Below are positions 7,843 through 15,863 of a stretch of 30,499 nt of DNA, piece by piece (the stretch's first letter is position 1; each line of letters opens with the position of its first letter). Below the pieces are notes generated by a model, which was given only the letters and a program-made list of their open reading frames with translations, did not search any database and was not told the origin of the DNA. Source of the DNA: Candidatus Krumholzibacteriia bacterium (GTDB lineage Bacteria; Krumholzibacteriota; Krumholzibacteriia; LZORAL124-64-63); contig JACZKN010000262.1 in NCBI GenBank assembly GCA_014859985.1, positions 1 to 30,499 on the forward strand, read 5' to 3'. A program made the translations under genes and the position numbers.

Positions 7843-7896
7843 TCCTTCGCTCCGCTCCTCTTGACCCCCGCCTCGACGACATCCAAGCGCCCTCCG

Positions 7897-7913
7897 CCTC
7901 GCGAACGAGGAGG
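7897..7913 (+). promoter_or_regulatory. Hairpin overlapping the sigma-factor ribosome-binding site
   Basis: CCTCG (7897-7901), a CGAA loop and CGAGG (7906-7910) form a small perfect hairpin. Its 3' arm is the first half of the Shine-Dalgarno GAGGAGG (7907-7913), ahead of the ATG at 7919. The structure could limit translation of the sigma factor, but that is inference from pairing alone. Confidence 0.4.
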
Positions 7914-7918
7914 CAGAG

Positions 7919-8497
7919 ATGGATCTCACGCGCGCTTGCAAGGCGGAAGGCTCGTACATCGATAAGTCGATCGCGATCACAGCGGTGAACCTGGTCAGGA
8001 ACCTGAGGCTCCCACCGGATGACATCGAGGATATCAAGCAGGACCTGTGGATGGATCTGCTGCTACGGCTACCCGCTTACGACCCGGAGAGGTCAAGCCT
8101 TCGAACCTTCATTACGCGGCTCGTCCGGAACAAGAGGGAGAACCTGCGGGAGTCTTATAGGGCGATGAAGCGGGATGTCTGGAAGGCGGGGCCGTCCCTC
8201 GACGAGGAGATCGAGTTGGAGGACGGGGTGGCCGGTAGGCGTGGCGACCTATTGAACTCGGACGACTACGACCAGAACGTGCGCGGAAGGAACCTGACCG
8301 CCCTGGCCAGGCTGGAGCTTTCCATCGATATACGCGCCGTCCTGCGCGGCCTGGACGAAGAGCAACTCATTATATGCCAACTGATTGAAGATGCGCCCTC
8401 CTTGGTAGCTGTCGCCAGGGCACTGGGGATGTCCCGCCCGACGCTGTACCAGCGATTGGCGGTGCTCAGGGGCCGATTCCGAGAACTGAAAAACTGA
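7919..8497 (+). CDS. ECF-like RNA polymerase sigma factor
   Basis: This 192-aa protein has a sigma-70 region 2 pattern in the first 90 residues (LRLPPDDIEDIKQDLWMDLLLRLPAYDPER, then SSLRTFITRLVRNKRENL). The linker is acidic. A region 4 helix-turn-helix is near the C terminus (LDEEQLIICQLIEDAPSLVAVARALGMSRPTLYQRL). The two-domain architecture and size fit an ECF-type sigma factor. As the first early gene of the phage-like module it probably redirects host RNA polymerase to element promoters. The GAGGAGG ribosome-binding site is well placed and partly inside a hairpin. Confidence 0.85.
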   Translation: MDLTRACKAEGSYIDKSIAITAVNLVRNLRLPPDDIEDIKQDLWMDLLLRLPAYDPERSSLRTFITRLVRNKRENLRESYRAMKRDVWKAGPSLDEEIELEDGVAGRRGDLLNSDDYDQNVRGRNLTALARLELSIDIRAVLRGLDEEQLIICQLIEDAPSLVAVARALGMSRPTLYQRLAVLRGRFRELKN

Positions 8498-8542
8498 CCG
8501 GCAGCGCCTTACACATCACCCGCGACTCCGGTAGATAAGTCA

Positions 8543-8583
8543 TGGGAGCGGCAATCCGGGGTACCCAGCAGTCGTCGCTCCCA
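8543..8583 (+). promoter_or_regulatory. Stem-loop before the ribosome-binding site of the 103-aa gene
   Basis: TGGGAGCG (8543-8550) pairs perfectly with CGCTCCCA (8576-8583). AAAGGAG at 8587-8593 is the ribosome-binding site of the gene starting at 8601. The arrangement matches the stem-loop before 7413. The sequence from the 3' arm to the ATG (CTCCCA, AAAGGAG, CCCAACC) resembles that before the 45-aa gene at 13582. Confidence 0.4.
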
Positions 8584-8600
8584 AGCAAAGGAGCCCAACC

Positions 8601-8912
8601 ATGTCCGAAGAGCATTTCCTGTTCGAGTTCAGCCGGGCCGCCGACATGGCCAAGGTGGAGAACGCCCTCCTGATGGCTGTCGTCGCGGCGGAGGGGATTC
8701 ACGGTCGGTCCCGGGTCAGCCTGGAGGCCCGGTTCAACACGAGCCTGGCGGTGCGGACCTGCCTCGTCAATGCCGACAACCAGGTGGGCATCGACATCGC
8801 CAAGGTGTTTACCGAGTTCCTGAACCTCGAGGTGGGGGAGGGCGCCTACAAGGTGACGCGTCGTGACGGCCGCACCGAGCGGACGGACAAGGGGGATCGC
8901 CATGCTGGCTAA
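8601..8912 (+). CDS. Hypothetical phage early protein
   Basis: This 103-aa soluble protein has no recognised family. The core reads FLFEFSRAADMAKVENALLMAV, VSLEARFN and VGIDIAKVFTEFLNLEVGEG. The polar C-terminal tail is RRDGRTERTDKGDR. It has a strong AAAGGAG ribosome-binding site. Its 3' end overlaps the Sak4-like ATPase gene by 11 bp, so it belongs to the recombination operon; it may be a partner of that ATPase, but this is positional inference only. Confidence 0.72.
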   Translation: MSEEHFLFEFSRAADMAKVENALLMAVVAAEGIHGRSRVSLEARFNTSLAVRTCLVNADNQVGIDIAKVFTEFLNLEVGEGAYKVTRRDGRTERTDKGDRHAG

Positions 8913-9831
8913 CTCCTCTCCGTTCATCCCGGCCGCCCCGACCAACCGCCGCCAGAAGCTCTTCCTCTGGGGTGATAGCGGCGACGGCAAGACCACGCTC
9001 GCACTCCAGCATCCCAAGCCCGCAGTTCTGGATCTCGAGGGCGGGACGGAGCACTACGGCGACCGGTTCGCGTTCGATGTCCTGAAGGCCACGACTGCCG
9101 ACGAGGTGTCCGCGGCCGTCGACTGGCTCCTGACACACCCTCACGACTACTGCACCCTCGTGATCGACCCGATCACCGTCTACTGGGACGCCCTGCAGTC
9201 CAAGTGGTCGGACATCTTCATGCGCCGCAACAAGTCTAGTAAGGGCCATCACCTGGAGTACTACTCCCTGCAAGCCAAGGACTGGATGTCCATCAAGGCC
9301 GAGTTCAAGGAGCTCGTTCGCAAGCTGATCCAGCTGGACATGAACGTCGTGGTCACCGCCCGCCAGAAGGCCCTCTACGCGGACAACGGCTTCATGCGGT
9401 CGATCGGCGAAACGTTCGACGGCGAGAAGTCGCTGCCCTACCTCTTCGACTCCATCCTCCGGCTCTACCGCGACGATCACGGCCGCTACATGGCCGAGAA
9501 CCTGAAGGACCGCTCCGGCAAGCTGCCGAAGGGCCAGTTCGAGGTCTCATATGAGGTCATCGAGCGGGCCCTCGGCGAGGAGTCGCTCGCCCGGCCGGCC
9601 GTACCGCTGCGGCTGGTCACCGCCGATCAGCTCGGCGAACTCAACCGCCTCATCCACGCCGCCGGCGTCACTCCCGCCGTGCTCGCCGACCGCCTCGCCG
9701 CCTACGGCGCGGCCCGCCTCGAAGACCTCACCGCCGAGAACGCCGATCTGATCATCGGCAAGTTGCAGACGGCTGTCGGGGCCCACACCCCGCCGGCCAC
9801 CACCCCTGTCACGGAGGACGATCATGCCTAG
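8902..9831 (+). CDS. Sak4-like phage recombination ATPase (AAA_24)
   Basis: This 309-aa RecA-fold ATPase resembles the phage Sak4 group, which promotes single-strand annealing together with an SSB. Walker A is GDSGDGKTT at residues 24-32. The strand AVLDLEGGTEHYGD follows it, as in this family. Walker B is TLVIDP at 85-90, and later come NVVVTARQKALYADNG and LFDSILRLYR. The roughly 90 C-terminal residues are Ala/Leu-rich and appear to be an added helical tail. The ATG at 8902 overlaps the preceding gene; an earlier in-frame start (8863) would overlap it further and is rejected. The stop overlaps the DUF669 start by 8 bp, supporting a functional pair. Confidence 0.85.
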   Translation: MLANSSPFIPAAPTNRRQKLFLWGDSGDGKTTLALQHPKPAVLDLEGGTEHYGDRFAFDVLKATTADEVSAAVDWLLTHPHDYCTLVIDPITVYWDALQSKWSDIFMRRNKSSKGHHLEYYSLQAKDWMSIKAEFKELVRKLIQLDMNVVVTARQKALYADNGFMRSIGETFDGEKSLPYLFDSILRLYRDDHGRYMAENLKDRSGKLPKGQFEVSYEVIERALGEESLARPAVPLRLVTADQLGELNRLIHAAGVTPAVLADRLAAYGAARLEDLTAENADLIIGKLQTAVGAHTPPATTPVTEDDHA

Positions 9832-10240
9832 AGTAGACTTCACCAACATCAACGACATCAACGACTTCTCCCCGATCCCGGACGGCGAGTACCTCGCCCG
9901 CGTCGTCGACGTCGAGACGGACTCCACGCGCTCGGGCGACGAGATGTGGAAGCTCCGCCTGCAGGTCGAGGGCGGGGAACACGCCGGCCGGCTGCTCTTC
10001 GACAACATGATCTTCAGCCCCAAGGCGATGCCCCGGGTGAAGCTCATGTGCGCGAGCTTCGGCCTGGACGTGTCGGGCGTCCTCGACCTCGCCCCGACGA
10101 TGCTGCTGCAGAAGCAGGCGCTGGTGTCGGTCTACCAGGAGTCGTACGAGGACGACCGTGGCCAGCAGAAGGTCACCAACCGGGTGGCCTACGACGGCTA
10201 CTCGGCTGTCCCCGGACACGACGCTCCGCCCCCTTTCTAG
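9824..10240 (+). CDS. DUF669-like protein, probable phage SSB
   Basis: This 138-aa protein sits immediately after the Sak4-like ATPase, the usual location of DUF669 proteins. The beta-rich body (IPDGEYLARVVDVETDST, EMWKLRLQVEGGEHAGRLLFDNM, QALVSVYQESYED) fits an OB-like single-strand-binding fold. The C terminus, DAPPPF, resembles the SSB tail that recruits repair proteins (DDDIPF in E. coli), though it has fewer acidic residues. GGAGG lies before the ATG, and the gene overlaps the ATPase gene by 8 bp. DUF669 assignment is from memory of the motif PDGEY and its context; the SSB role is inferred. Confidence 0.8.
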   Translation: MPRVDFTNINDINDFSPIPDGEYLARVVDVETDSTRSGDEMWKLRLQVEGGEHAGRLLFDNMIFSPKAMPRVKLMCASFGLDVSGVLDLAPTMLLQKQALVSVYQESYEDDRGQQKVTNRVAYDGYSAVPGHDAPPPF

Positions 10241-10267
10241 GGTAGGACCCGAACGGACGGAGCAGTC

Positions 10268-10711
10268 GTGGACGGGATCGTCATCGCCATCGACACGCGC
10301 GAGCAGCGGCCCTACGCGTTCCCGGGGGCAGAGGTCAAGACTCTGCCCACCGGGGACTACTCTCTGATAGGGCTTGAGGACCGGGTCGCTATCGAGCGGA
10401 AGTCGAAAACCGACGCCTACGGGAGCCTGGGCCAGGGGCGGGCCCGGTTCAGGCGGGAGTGTGAGCGGCTGGCGCAGCTCGATTACGCCGCAGTCGTCAT
10501 CGAGGACACGCTACCGGGGTTCCTGCAGCGGCCGGCGCACTCGAAGATGAGCCCGGCTTCCGCCGTCGGGACGCTGCTGGCCTGGTCGGTGCGGTACCGG
10601 GTCCCGGTGTTCTTCGCCGGCGACCGGGCCCATGCGCAAGCCCTGACGGCCAAGCTTCTACACATGTACGCCAAATACCACGGGGAGGTGCGCGTTGAGC
10701 AGCACGCCTAA
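10268..10711 (+). CDS. ERCC4-type nuclease
   Basis: This 147-aa single-domain protein has the XPF/ERCC4 nuclease signature. IDTREQRPY near residues 8-16 is followed by LPTGDYSLIGLEDRVAIERKS with the catalytic E-R-K-S. The later helices are RFRRECERLAQLDYAAVVIED and AVGTLLAWSVRYRVPVFF. Stand-alone ERCC4 nucleases occur in phage recombination or replication modules and cut branched DNA. The start is GTG at 10268, after GGAG. Its 3' end overlaps the TTG start of the primase-helicase by 17 bp, so the two are coupled. Confidence 0.87.
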   Translation: MDGIVIAIDTREQRPYAFPGAEVKTLPTGDYSLIGLEDRVAIERKSKTDAYGSLGQGRARFRRECERLAQLDYAAVVIEDTLPGFLQRPAHSKMSPASAVGTLLAWSVRYRVPVFFAGDRAHAQALTAKLLHMYAKYHGEVRVEQHA

Positions 10712-13031
10712 TCCGTGGGCGGAGTACAAGCAGGCCATCCTCGATTCCCGGGATGATTTCAGTTGGATCTACCAAGACCTCCAGGGAATCAAGCCGACTA
10801 CCAATGGGTGGGTGGTGGCGAGATGTCCCTTCCACGAGGACAACCGACCGTCGTTTGCGTTCCATCCCCCGTCGGGCAGATGGAAGTGCCAGGCCGGCTG
10901 TGGCGAGGGGTCGGTGTTTGACTTCCTCACGCGCCGGAGCGGCAGGTCATTTAAGGAAGAGATGCTCGCAGTCGGCGACGAGCTCGGGGTTCCGCGGCCG
11001 GGCGGTGGGCCGGAGGCCGAGACCGTCTACAGCTACCGCGACCAGAGCGGCAAGCTCCTCTACCAGGTTGTCCGCAAGCCCGGCAAGAAATGGGCGCAAC
11101 GGCAGCCGGACGGGAGCGGCGGCTGGACCTGGAACCTCAGGGGCGTCGCGCCCGTGCCGTACCACCTGCCCGAGCTGATGGAGCGGCCGGACGATCCCGT
11201 CTACGTCGTCGAGGGCGAGAAGGACGCCGACCGCCTCGCCGGCCTGGGGCTCTTGGCCACGACCAACTCCGGGGGCGCGGGAAAGTGGCGGGCATCCTAT
11301 AGCGAGAGCTTGGTCGATCGGGACGTGGTCATTTTGCCGGACAACGATGCACCGGGGCGTGCCCACGCCCAGAAGGTCGTCGAGTCGCTTAGGGGGAAAG
11401 CCGCTTCCATCCGGATTGTCAGCCTGCCCGACCTGCCGCCCAAGGGTGACGTCAGCGACTGGTTGGACCAAGGCGGCACCCGGGAGGGGCTCGAGGCTCT
11501 GATGGCCGCGACCGAGCCCGTGGACGCCGCGGGGGACCTGCTGCCGGGCAGCGGCCTCCCGTCCATCGAGACTCACGACCGGCCGCTACGAGACATCTTC
11601 GGCGATGCTTGGGCGGCTGTCCTGGCGGCCAACGATCCGCCCCGCGTGTTCCGCACGGCTGGCGGCCTGGCGCGCCTGCAGGACCTAGGACAAGGACCTC
11701 AGATCGAGCTCATGGAGGAGCGGGCAACGACGAGCTTGCTCGCCCGCGTGGCGGATTGGACCAAGACTACTACGAACAACTGCATCCACACGAAGCCGCC
11801 CAGAGAGGCGGCCGGCGACCTCTTGGTCAACCCGCACCCAACACTGCCTGGCCTCGAAGCTGTGATCACCACGCCCGTGTTCGACCACGACTGGAGGTTG
11901 ATCACCCAGCCGGGGTACCACCCGGAGGCCAAGGTGTGGTTCCACGTGGCCGCGGGGATGAGCCCCGTTGCCGTCACCCATCGGCCGACCGACGTCGAGG
12001 TCAGGAACGCCCTGTCGCTCCTCCTGGACGACCTCCTGGTCGACTTCCCGTTCGCGGCCGACAGTGACCGCGCGCATGCCCTGGCGGCCCTCCTGTTGCC
12101 GTTCGTCCGCCGGATGTTCAGCGGCCCCACGCCCATCCACATGATCGAGGCGCCGACCCCGGGCTCGGGCAAGTCCCTGCTCGCCGAACTCGTCACCATC
12201 ATCGCCCTGGGCCACGCCGGCGGGGCCACGACCCTGACCTCCAATGAGGAGGAGAACCGCAAGAAGCTGACCGCCCTGCTCAGCTACGGGGCGCCGGTGA
12301 TCGCCATCGACAACCTCTCCGGAGGCATGTGGTCCGCCCAGGTGGCCGCGGCCATTACCGCCGAGATATGGAAGGACCGCATCCTGGGCAAGACCCAGAT
12401 GGTCGCGTTCCCCAACCGGGCGCTGTGGCTCATGTCGGCCAACAACCCGAAGTTCTCCATGGAGATCGCCCGACGGTGCGTCCGCATCCGGATCGACCCG
12501 GGCGACGAGCGGCCCTGGCAGCGCACGGGGTTCAAGCACGACCCGATCCGGGAGTGGACCCAGCAGAACCGCCAGCAGCTGGTCCACGCCATCCTGACCC
12601 TCGTCCAGCACTGGATCATATCCGGCGCACCGCTCTCGAGCCAGACCATGGGCTCGTTCGAGTCCTGGTCCCGGGTGGTCGGCGGGATGATCCGGCACTT
12701 CGGCGTGCCTGGGTTCCTGGGCGACATGGACGAGTTCTACGAGGCCGCGGACGCCGAGTCCGGGGAGTGGCGGGCGTTCGTGTCCGCCTGGTGGGACGCG
12801 TACCGGGACGCACCCAGGACAGCGTCCGAGCTGCTTCAGCTGGCCAGGGACCGGGACCTGGTGGGGTTCGCCTACGCCGCCAAGAATGACCGCGCCGAGC
12901 GCGTCCGGTTCGGGAAGTCGCTAGGCAGCATCCGCGACCGGCGGTTCGGGGCCTACCGGGTCATCGCGGCCAAGGACTCTCATAGCAAGAGTCAGGTGTT
13001 CAGATTGATCGCCGTTGAGCGGGAAGCGTAG
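10695..13031 (+). CDS. Primase-helicase (CHC2 zinc finger, Toprim, AAA helicase)
   Basis: This 778-aa replication protein has three modules. The zinc finger has C44-P-F-H47 and C65/C69. The Toprim-like primase core has E173 in VVEGEKDADR and D216/D218 in LPDNDAPG. The C-terminal P-loop helicase-like domain has Walker A APTPGSGKS at 486-494 and Walker B VIAIDN at 535-540. About 180 residues after the helicase (SGEWRAFVSAWWDAYRDAP, then SLGSIRDRRFG) look like a winged-helix DNA-binding end. The start is TTG at 10695, supported by GGGGAGG just upstream and by coupling to the nuclease gene. The architecture resembles phage and P4-satellite primases that also bind iterons, and an iteron cluster begins 32 bases after the stop. 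Confidence 0.9.
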   Translation: MSSTPNPWAEYKQAILDSRDDFSWIYQDLQGIKPTTNGWVVARCPFHEDNRPSFAFHPPSGRWKCQAGCGEGSVFDFLTRRSGRSFKEEMLAVGDELGVPRPGGGPEAETVYSYRDQSGKLLYQVVRKPGKKWAQRQPDGSGGWTWNLRGVAPVPYHLPELMERPDDPVYVVEGEKDADRLAGLGLLATTNSGGAGKWRASYSESLVDRDVVILPDNDAPGRAHAQKVVESLRGKAASIRIVSLPDLPPKGDVSDWLDQGGTREGLEALMAATEPVDAAGDLLPGSGLPSIETHDRPLRDIFGDAWAAVLAANDPPRVFRTAGGLARLQDLGQGPQIELMEERATTSLLARVADWTKTTTNNCIHTKPPREAAGDLLVNPHPTLPGLEAVITTPVFDHDWRLITQPGYHPEAKVWFHVAAGMSPVAVTHRPTDVEVRNALSLLLDDLLVDFPFAADSDRAHALAALLLPFVRRMFSGPTPIHMIEAPTPGSGKSLLAELVTIIALGHAGGATTLTSNEEENRKKLTALLSYGAPVIAIDNLSGGMWSAQVAAAITAEIWKDRILGKTQMVAFPNRALWLMSANNPKFSMEIARRCVRIRIDPGDERPWQRTGFKHDPIREWTQQNRQQLVHAILTLVQHWIISGAPLSSQTMGSFESWSRVVGGMIRHFGVPGFLGDMDEFYEAADAESGEWRAFVSAWWDAYRDAPRTASELLQLARDRDLVGFAYAAKNDRAERVRFGKSLGSIRDRRFGAYRVIAAKDSHSKSQVFRLIAVEREA

Positions 13032-13062
13032 GGGCAAGAAATGCATCGATGCGTGAAAAAGT

Positions 13063-13353
13063 GCGGTATGTTGCGGAGAACTTGCGGTATGTTTTTTGAC
13101 AACATACCGCAGGTTAACTGCCTGCGTCTTATAGGATTGCGGAGTTTGCGGTATGTTGCGGTATGTTTTCTCTACCTACGCACGCGCGCGCACGCGCACA
13201 CGCACGCACGCACGCGCGCATGTGAGGGTGACCCCCGCAATAATATACCGCAACATACCGCAAGCGGGCCTAACACCCTAAAAGACATAGGGTTGGGTTG
13301 CGGTATGTTGCCTCCCCGACATACCGCAAACATACCGCAGATTGCGGTATGTC
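13063..13353. repeat. Iteron-like cluster, candidate replication origin
   Basis: Eleven copies of a core GCGGTATGTT lie in 291 bp. Direct copies start at 13063, 13084, 13148, 13158, 13300 and 13344. Inverted copies span 13101-13110, 13242-13251 (TATACC variant), 13252-13261, 13318-13327 and 13329-13338. Two pairs form perfect inverted repeats: an 11-bp stem with a 7-base TTTTGAC loop (13083-13111) and a 12-bp stem GACATACCGCAA/TTGCGGTATGTC (13318-13353). The cluster follows the primase-helicase directly and encloses an alternating purine-pyrimidine tract. Iterons next to a primase gene are the known layout of P4-like and many phage origins; function here is inferred. A long open frame across it is an artefact of the repeats. 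Confidence 0.8.
13177..13224. other. 48-bp alternating pyrimidine-purine tract
   Basis: Every step from 13177 to 13224 alternates pyrimidine and purine, mostly CG and CA steps (ACGCACGCGCGCGCACG is representative). Such tracts readily adopt left-handed Z-DNA under negative supercoiling. It lies between the left and right groups of iteron copies, where an origin would need supercoil absorption or melting. Confidence 0.7.
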
Positions 13354-13581
13354 AGTTCGCCGCTGGCGGGCCCGTCTGCGCCCGCGCCGTGATCTCCGCC
13401 GGCGCGATCCCCGGCCGTACCCCGGCTTCCCCCTATCAGAAGGCCCGCGGCTGCTGGGCCCATTGCAGCGACGCCGCTCCGCGTAGTCACGAACTCGGCG
13501 GGGCGCTGATCACGGACGATCGCGTCGCTATCACCCGGGTGGGCCTTGGCGGGCTCTCCCACTCGACAAAGGAGTCCCACC

Positions 13582-13719
13582 ATGTTGAAGCGAATCACCC
13601 GTCTGCTGTTCGCCCCGAAGGCGATCGACGTGTTCTGGGCGCCGTTCTGGTCGACGGCCGCCATGGCGCTGGGCATGTCGCTGATCTGGGCGCCCGCCAT
13701 CGTGCTCCTCGTTCGTTGA
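13582..13719 (+). CDS. 45-aa membrane mini-protein
   Basis: This short protein begins MLKRITRLLFAPKAIDVFW and continues with a hydrophobic helix (AAMALGMSLIWAPAIVLLV) ending in Arg. The basic N terminus followed by one transmembrane segment predicts an inner-membrane protein with its N terminus in the cytoplasm. It has a strong ribosome-binding site, AAAGGAG, at proper spacing. The leader resembles that of the 103-aa gene at 8601. Function is unknown; small phage membrane proteins of this type can be holin-like or superinfection factors, but nothing shows it. Confidence 0.65.
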   Translation: MLKRITRLLFAPKAIDVFWAPFWSTAAMALGMSLIWAPAIVLLVR

Positions 13720-13914
13720 CGCCCTATCGGATGGGCACGGCCGCAGGGGGCTGGGGGGCGACGATCTCAGGCCATGGGCGCGCCCCGATGGCTCGGGTGA
13801 CGCGCCTCCAGCCCCGGCGGCTGGGCGAAGCACAGGACAGGAAGCTGCCCCAGGGGCGGGCGAAGACCGAGACGACGTTCGATGCGCGGCAGCAGTCCGC
13901 AGGAGGCAACTAGC

Positions 13915-15222
13915 ATGATGAAGGAACTGACCATCCAGGTGATGACCCTAAAAGACCTCGAGCCGGCGGCGTACAACCCGCGGACGATCTCGGCGACGGC
14001 CCTGGCCGGCCTGCGCTACAGCGTCGAGCGGTTCGGCCTGGTTGAGCCGATCGTCTGGAACAAGCGCACCGGCAATATCGTCGGCGGCCATCAGCGACTG
14101 AAGGTGCTTCAGGGGATGGGCGAGACGGAGACCCAGGTGGTCGTCGTCGACCTGGACGAGACGGAGGAGAAGGCCCTCAACGTCGCCCTGAACAACCCGG
14201 CCATCGCCGGCGAGTTCACTGCCGACCTGCACAAGCTCCTGGCCGAGATCAGCGCGGTGATGCCCGAGCTGGCTGACCTCCTGCGGTTCGACGACCTGGC
14301 CGAACAGACCCGTGCGCTGCTGGCCGATCTCAAGCCCAACGAGGGCGCGACCGACCCGGACGAAGTCCCCGAGGCTCCCGAGACCCCGATCACCCAACCG
14401 GGGGACCTCTGGGTCCTGGGCCGCCACCGGCTCATCTGCGGCGATAGCGGCGAGCCCGCTGTCCTCGAGCGGCTGATGGACGGCCAGAAGGCGCAGCTGT
14501 ACGCGACCGACCCGCCCTACGGCGTCGGATATGACGGTACGTCGCACCCACAGAATTCCCGGGATCGTGACCGCGGCCGGCCCGTGGGAAGCCAGAACCG
14601 GGACTGGAGCGGCGACTACCACGACCACGACGCCTGGGACCACTTCGCCGACAGGGAGCAGTTCGAGGGGTTCCTGGAGCGGGTGTTCCTGAGCGCCAAG
14701 CCCCACACCGACCTGGACGCCGCCTGGTACTGCTGGCATGCCTCGGCAACAGCGCCGAGCTTCCTGCGGGCCTGGGAGATTACCGGCATCCGCTACCACC
14801 AGACCATCACCTGGGTCAAGCCCACCCACGTCCTCGGCTTCGCCATGTGGAACTACAGGACGGAACCCTGCCTGATGGGCTGGCAGCAGGGCCACAAGCC
14901 GGCCGCGCTGCCTGTGCCCGACGAGCACTCCAACTGCTGGGAGGTCGACTGGGAGGGCAAGGCCCGCTGCACGGACGGGCAGCACCCAACCCAGAAACCC
15001 GTCCGCCTATTCGAGTTGCCCATGCTCAAGCACACCCGCCCTGGCGCCATCTGCCTGGAGACGTTCGCGGGCTCGGGCAGCCAGGTGATCGCCGCCGAGC
15101 GCCTCGACCGCCGCTGCTTCGCCGTCGAGCGCATGCCCCAGTTCTGCGACGTGATCGTCAAACGGTGGGAGCTCTACACCGGCCAGACGGCCATCCGGGT
15201 TCCGGCCGAGGGGAGCGAGTAA
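13915..15222 (+). CDS. ParB-like domain fused to DNA methyltransferase
   Basis: This 435-aa fusion has an N-terminal ParB/sulfiredoxin-like domain (DLEPAAYNPR, GLVEPIV, then GGHQR at residues 57-61). Its C-terminal part is an N6-adenine/N4-cytosine methyltransferase with motif IV DPPY at 199-202 and the SAM-binding motif FAGSGS at 384-389. Motif IV before motif I is the beta-class order. Such fusions are common in phages, where they act as orphan methyltransferases protecting or marking phage DNA; no restriction enzyme is nearby. AGGAGG precedes the ATG at 13915. The stop overlaps the TerS-like start (TAATG), linking it to the packaging genes. The target sequence cannot be read from the protein. 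Confidence 0.9.
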   Translation: MMKELTIQVMTLKDLEPAAYNPRTISATALAGLRYSVERFGLVEPIVWNKRTGNIVGGHQRLKVLQGMGETETQVVVVDLDETEEKALNVALNNPAIAGEFTADLHKLLAEISAVMPELADLLRFDDLAEQTRALLADLKPNEGATDPDEVPEAPETPITQPGDLWVLGRHRLICGDSGEPAVLERLMDGQKAQLYATDPPYGVGYDGTSHPQNSRDRDRGRPVGSQNRDWSGDYHDHDAWDHFADREQFEGFLERVFLSAKPHTDLDAAWYCWHASATAPSFLRAWEITGIRYHQTITWVKPTHVLGFAMWNYRTEPCLMGWQQGHKPAALPVPDEHSNCWEVDWEGKARCTDGQHPTQKPVRLFELPMLKHTRPGAICLETFAGSGSQVIAAERLDRRCFAVERMPQFCDVIVKRWELYTGQTAIRVPAEGSE

Positions 15223-15767
15223 TGGCCTACGGACGCGACATCATGCTCCAGGCGAAGGCGCTCTGGATCTGCGGCGCTGGGACGGATGCCCAGATCGCGG
15301 ATCGGCTCGGTATCAAACGGGCCGAGACCATCGGGGAGTGGCGCCGCAACGAGGGCTGGGACATCGAGCGCCAGCATGTCCAGAGGATCACCGACGAGCG
15401 GGTTGCCCAGGCCGTGGCCGAGACTATTACCGAGATGAACGCCCGGCACCTGAAGGAGTACCAGCTGCTGCAGACGAAGGGCGTGCAGGGGCTGAAGGAG
15501 TTGACGCCGAAGACCGCGGGCGAGGCCATGTCCCTGGTCGACGTGGGCATCCGCGGCGAGCGGCTGGTCCGGGGCGAGCCGACCGAGGTCCGGGAGGTGC
15601 GGGCCCTGATGCAGGCGAACGTCCAGGTGCTGGAGATCGTGGTCGCGGACGTGATCAAGGCCCTAATCGACGCGGGCCGGATGGACAAGCGGCTGGCGAA
15701 GGCGTTCGCCGACGAGTTCGCCCAGAAGGTCAATGCGGCGCCGTTCCGGTTCACGGTGGAGGGCTGA
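15222..15767 (+). CDS. Terminase small subunit-like protein
   Basis: This 181-aa protein begins with a helix-turn-helix (ALWICGAGTDAQIADRLGIKRAETIGEWRRNEGWD) typical of gpP-like phage terminase small subunits that recognise packaging sites. Long helices suited to oligomerisation follow (AVAETITEMNARHLKEYQLLQ). The C-terminal part includes VLEIVVADVIKALID. The ATG overlaps the stop of the methyltransferase gene by one base. In most phages terL follows terS directly, but here a tyrosine recombinase on the other strand lies between them. Confidence 0.8.
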   Translation: MAYGRDIMLQAKALWICGAGTDAQIADRLGIKRAETIGEWRRNEGWDIERQHVQRITDERVAQAVAETITEMNARHLKEYQLLQTKGVQGLKELTPKTAGEAMSLVDVGIRGERLVRGEPTEVREVRALMQANVQVLEIVVADVIKALIDAGRMDKRLAKAFADEFAQKVNAAPFRFTVEG

Positions 15768-15863
15768 GGCATGAACCGTGGAAGCTTAAGCGATTGCGCC
15801 ATTTACGGGGTCGGCGCAAGTTGCATAAATGAACACCATTTGCCTAATCGACCGGCCGCCGGA

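Noticed and set aside
12650..12680. GTTCGAGTCC resembling a tRNA T-arm
   Set aside because: It lies inside the primase-helicase coding region, and no acceptor or anticodon arm can be folded around it.
13063..13353. CRISPR array
   Set aside because: Repeats are only 10-12 bp, occur in both orientations, and spacing is irregular.
13041..13913. Long open plus-strand frame covering the iterons and the 45-aa gene
   Set aside because: Its start is made of repeat sequence (HTANIPQ-type words), composition is unlike a protein, and it overlaps a small gene with a strong ribosome-binding site. A possible 41-60 aa tail frame ending at 13913 has no ribosome-binding site.
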